Below are positions 62,158 through 64,000 of a stretch of DNA of 64,000 bases, piece by piece. Made by a program: the position numbers and the translations under genes. Under the pieces are notes generated by a model. It saw only the letters and a program-made list of their open reading frames with translations. It made no database searches and had not been told where the DNA came from. The DNA is from an uncultured Bacteroidota bacterium (GTDB lineage Bacteria > Bacteroidota > Bacteroidia > Chitinophagales > Chitinophagaceae). Position 1 is the stretch's first letter; each line of letters begins with the position of its first letter. The stretch is taken from positions 16,849-80,848 of the forward strand of contig CAIRYK010000059.1 in assembly GCA_903882805.1 (NCBI GenBank), given 5' to 3'.

Positions 62158-62526
62158 TTGTATTATTCCACTGTTACCGACAAACGTAGTTCAGCCTCTG
62201 TGGTTGGCAAAAAAAGCAACACTCCAAACCATTTTTTCTTGTGTCTATCGATTGAATATACTTCAGCGACACTATGGCTACCGCCTTATTCTGGGTACCA
62301 ACAGTTCTTGTTTGATACCATTGATCAGATGCATTCAGAAGGCTCCAGCTACATTAAGATATCCCAATGGATGAACGACAATGGTCATCTTACACCAAGA
62401 GGTTCGGTCTTTAAGCCGAACCATGCCTGGAGTATTCATATGAAGAAGCAAAAGAGTAATAAGAAGGTATCCAGGTCATTTACACCAGAGATAACCGATA
62501 TCGGTATTGATATTACTAAGCTGTAG
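62158..62526 (+). CDS. Short ORF resembling a recombinase DNA-binding domain
   Basis: The open frame of 122 residues has no ATG until residue 58. The likely real segment is the last 70 residues, perhaps starting at the TTG at 62308 (LFDTIDQMHSEG). The motif KISQWMNDNGHLTPRG with VFKPNHAWSIHMKKQK matches the helix-turn-helix part of serine recombinases (the LNERG-TPRG block), as also seen in short stand-alone Bacteroidota proteins. It has no catalytic domain. It ends tail to tail with the recombinase, overlapping by 11 bp. It could be a real accessory gene or a degraded remnant. Confidence 0.5.
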   Translation: MYYSTVTDKRSSASVVGKKSNTPNHFFLCLSIEYTSATLWLPPYSGYQQFLFDTIDQMHSEGSSYIKISQWMNDNGHLTPRGSVFKPNHAWSIHMKKQKSNKKVSRSFTPEITDIGIDITKL

Positions 62527-63139
62527 CAGCCAGCTGCTCCTTTGTTTTCTTTACCTTAACTATGGTTGTCCTGGAACAGGGTATCAGTTTGGCTATCTCT
62601 TCATAAGAGTAACCCTTGGCGATGTAGGAGAGTATCTTCTTTGAACGTTCCTTTTGAAGTAGCCCTTCTGGAGTGTCGGTTGTTCCGATGCGCCTACCTG
62701 AGTAGAGCTTCTTTTCCTTACGGATGCGGATACCTTCCATCTGGCGGTCACGAATGAGGTTTCTTTCAAACGATGCCATGGTTGATAGTATGGACATCAT
62801 CAGCTCACTGAACTTGTCCACCTTACCGTTCTCATCAATGTTGCGGATATTGGGGTTCCTACAGTTGACGGTTACCCCTCGTTTGGTGAGATCGTCCCAG
62901 ATGCTTAGTACATCAAGGGTAGATCTCCCCAAGCGATCAATGGAGTGGATCTCCAGGTGTTCCAAGGTACCGCTGTCCAGGAACTTCTTAATCTCAGATC
63001 CCTTGGGTCTTTCATATAGGGGTATCGAACCAGAACAATAGTCGGTTAGGACATAATCAAATTGCTTGAGGTTCTGGAGTTGGCGTTCTGGATTCTGTGT
63101 GCCATCATTGCTGGATACCCTGGAGTAGAATACTTTCAT
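62516..63139 (-). CDS. Serine recombinase (resolvase/invertase family)
   Basis: The 207-residue protein has the catalytic domain at about 1-140: nucleophile Ser in VFYSRVSSNDG (S9), HSIDRLGRSTLDVLSIWDDL with the DRLGRS motif, and MASFERNLIRDRQMEGI at the helix-E position. The C-terminal 45 residues are a helix-turn-helix (YSYEEIAKLIPCSRTTIVKV). Enzymes of this size resolve or invert DNA between paired sites. The target sites are not identified. The upstream 63140-63330 region is the expected place for them, and it contains an inverted repeat at 63271-63308. Confidence 0.88.
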   Translation of the reverse strand: MKVFYSRVSSNDGTQNPERQLQNLKQFDYVLTDYCSGSIPLYERPKGSEIKKFLDSGTLEHLEIHSIDRLGRSTLDVLSIWDDLTKRGVTVNCRNPNIRNIDENGKVDKFSELMMSILSTMASFERNLIRDRQMEGIRIRKEKKLYSGRRIGTTDTPEGLLQKERSKKILSYIAKGYSYEEIAKLIPCSRTTIVKVKKTKEQLAATA

Positions 63140-63270
63140 TATTAGACCACTTTATTGGTAGGGCCAGAATTACGCTATTTCTGGAATAAAACAAGGGGTT
63201 TGGGTATGTTTTTGTGTACCAGTCTGGAGTATACTTTAATAATGAACTTTTTGATTCCTATGTCCCAGGG

Positions 63271-63308
63271 CGGGTATCACTATAATATATATTAGTAAGA
63301 GATACCCG
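63271..63308. repeat. Inverted repeat upstream of the recombinase
   Basis: CGGGTATC at 63271-63278 and GATACCCG at 63301-63308, separated by 22 AT-rich bases. The heptamer GATACCC recurs at 63114-63120 (inside the recombinase start region) and 63863-63869. It could be a recombinase or regulator site, or the base of a hairpin. Confidence 0.5.
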
Positions 63309-63407
63309 TTTCCAGACATTGCTTAACCAACCGAAATATTTTTCCTAATCCAGGATCCATTTCTGGTTTTAACACTACTTTCCAATATCAAGCGTGAGCT
63401 ATTCGCC

Positions 63408-63605
63408 ATGCTTTATTCATCAGGCAAACAAGATCAGGATGACTATGAATATCTAAAAGAAACAATGGATGGACTATCCTTCAAGCAATATTAATTGGAT
63501 AGGTATGTCACTCAACTCGCTGGTATGATCAATGACAAGCTTGATCTGGATGACCAGGCATTTGAACCAGGACTGTTGGATCAATATATACAACAACTGC
63601 ATTGA
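63408..63605 (+). pseudogene. Small ORF interrupted by an in-frame stop
   Basis: An ATG at 63408 opens 28 codons (MLYSSGKQDQDDYEYLKETM and on) to a TAA at 63492-63494. The same frame continues after the TAA with 36 sense codons (LDRYVTQLAGMINDKLDLDD and on, ending LDQYIQQLH) to a TGA at 63603-63605. Composition on both sides is acidic and helical and looks like one continuous small protein. A good terminator follows 30 bp later. Either the gene has a nonsense mutation, or two short peptides are made, or there is a sequence error. No family was recognised. Confidence 0.45.
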
Positions 63606-63634
63606 AAGCCTGTTGTTTCGTTTTGTTATAATCC

Positions 63635-63661
63635 CCAGCTCTTATTCGGCTGGTTTTTTTT
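63635..63661 (+). terminator. Terminator downstream of the split small ORF
   Basis: CCAGC (63635-63639) and GCTGG (63649-63653) with a 9-base loop and eight T. It shows that this region is transcribed on plus. Confidence 0.75.
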
Positions 63662-64000
63662 AATGCTGGTTTCAATCAAGCAAAACCATTTCTTCAAAGG
63701 GTCAGTTTTTCAGGAATAATTTTGGCTCCAGATTTTTTGAAGTTTTCACTTCAATTTGGTTTCCAGATATTTTTTTAGATTCTGGTTTCATTTAAAAATG
63801 AAGGTCAACTTTTGGAACAAAAAAATTTTGTCAGATATATTCTCGACTTGACGAAAGTATTTGATACCCAGGGTACTGGCGGTATGGCATTCGGATATTG
63901 CAAAGCGAGGATACTCCGATGGGGGGGGAGGGTTGGTTCAAATGAATCAAGCTTCGGCTGTACCCTTATTGGGGTGGCTATTTTGGAAAAGGGATATGGG
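63662..64000. other. Window-edge region without a supported gene
   Basis: AT-rich sequence with repeated CTGGTTTCA (63666-63674 and 63782-63790), a small inverted repeat at 63737-63754 (TTGAAGT/ACTTCAA) and an eight-G run at 63921-63928. A frame starting at the ATG in GGTATGGCATTCGG (near 63883) is open to the window end, but it is short and unrecognised. I cannot tell whether a gene begins here. Confidence 0.4.

Overview
The window looks like a chromosomal segment of a Bacteroidota bacterium, most likely of the Chitinophagaceae/Chitinophagales type. The signs are type IX secretion (T9SS) C-terminal sorting domains, a TamL lipoprotein, families typical of the phylum (DUF4476, DUF4292, DUF1343/NamZ, LTxxQ-like secreted proteins), start codons without Shine-Dalgarno sequences, and promoters of the TTTG-N20-21-TAnnTTTG class. 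Most of it is ordinary dense chromosome. Only the last 2 kb resemble accessory DNA.

Layout. 1-4455 (minus) is the N-terminal 1485 residues of a giant secreted protein made mainly of 79-residue tandem repeats; its C-terminus lies outside the window. 4.9-17 kb holds housekeeping and envelope genes: TPR membrane protein, methyltransferase, PAP2 phosphatase, SpoU rRNA methyltransferase divergent from tamL, arginase family, M20 amidohydrolase, SPOR protein, deoC and icd. 17.4-20.7 kb is a putative operon of a membrane class III adenylate cyclase, a methyltransferase and a Crp/Fnr-like regulator. 21-31 kb carries a sulfotransferase-like protein, NamZ-type muramidase, SlyD-like FKBP, a six-bladed NHL propeller protein, SGNH hydrolase, TPR protein and two EGF-like lipoproteins.

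31.4-39.8 kb is a glycan-degradation cluster: GH92, GH2 and GH20 transcribed together on minus, and a divergent GH125 on plus. The set fits stepwise dismantling of the mannose core of N-glycans: alpha-mannose removal, cleavage of Man-beta-GlcNAc, then GlcNAc release. No SusC/D pair is present.

39.9-61.8 kb holds two more NHL/propeller proteins, scpB, an erythromycin-esterase-like gene, the overlapping set dut / nucleotidyltransferase / TPR / DUF4292, a TonB-dependent receptor, a T9SS cargo protein, an Uma2 nuclease, an Ldh-family oxidoreductase, a GAF histidine kinase, the overlapping set coaX / outer-membrane protein / lptC, and mscL. Two genes (near 39.93 and 43.25 kb) have signal peptides that become complete only if one T is added to a T homopolymer.

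62.1-64 kb holds a serine recombinase, a tail-to-tail ORF resembling a recombinase DNA-binding domain, a small ORF split by a stop codon ahead of a good terminator, and several GATACCC heptamers, two of them in an inverted repeat. No rRNA, tRNA, CRISPR array or insertion sequence was recognised. Family names come from reading motifs, not from database searches.
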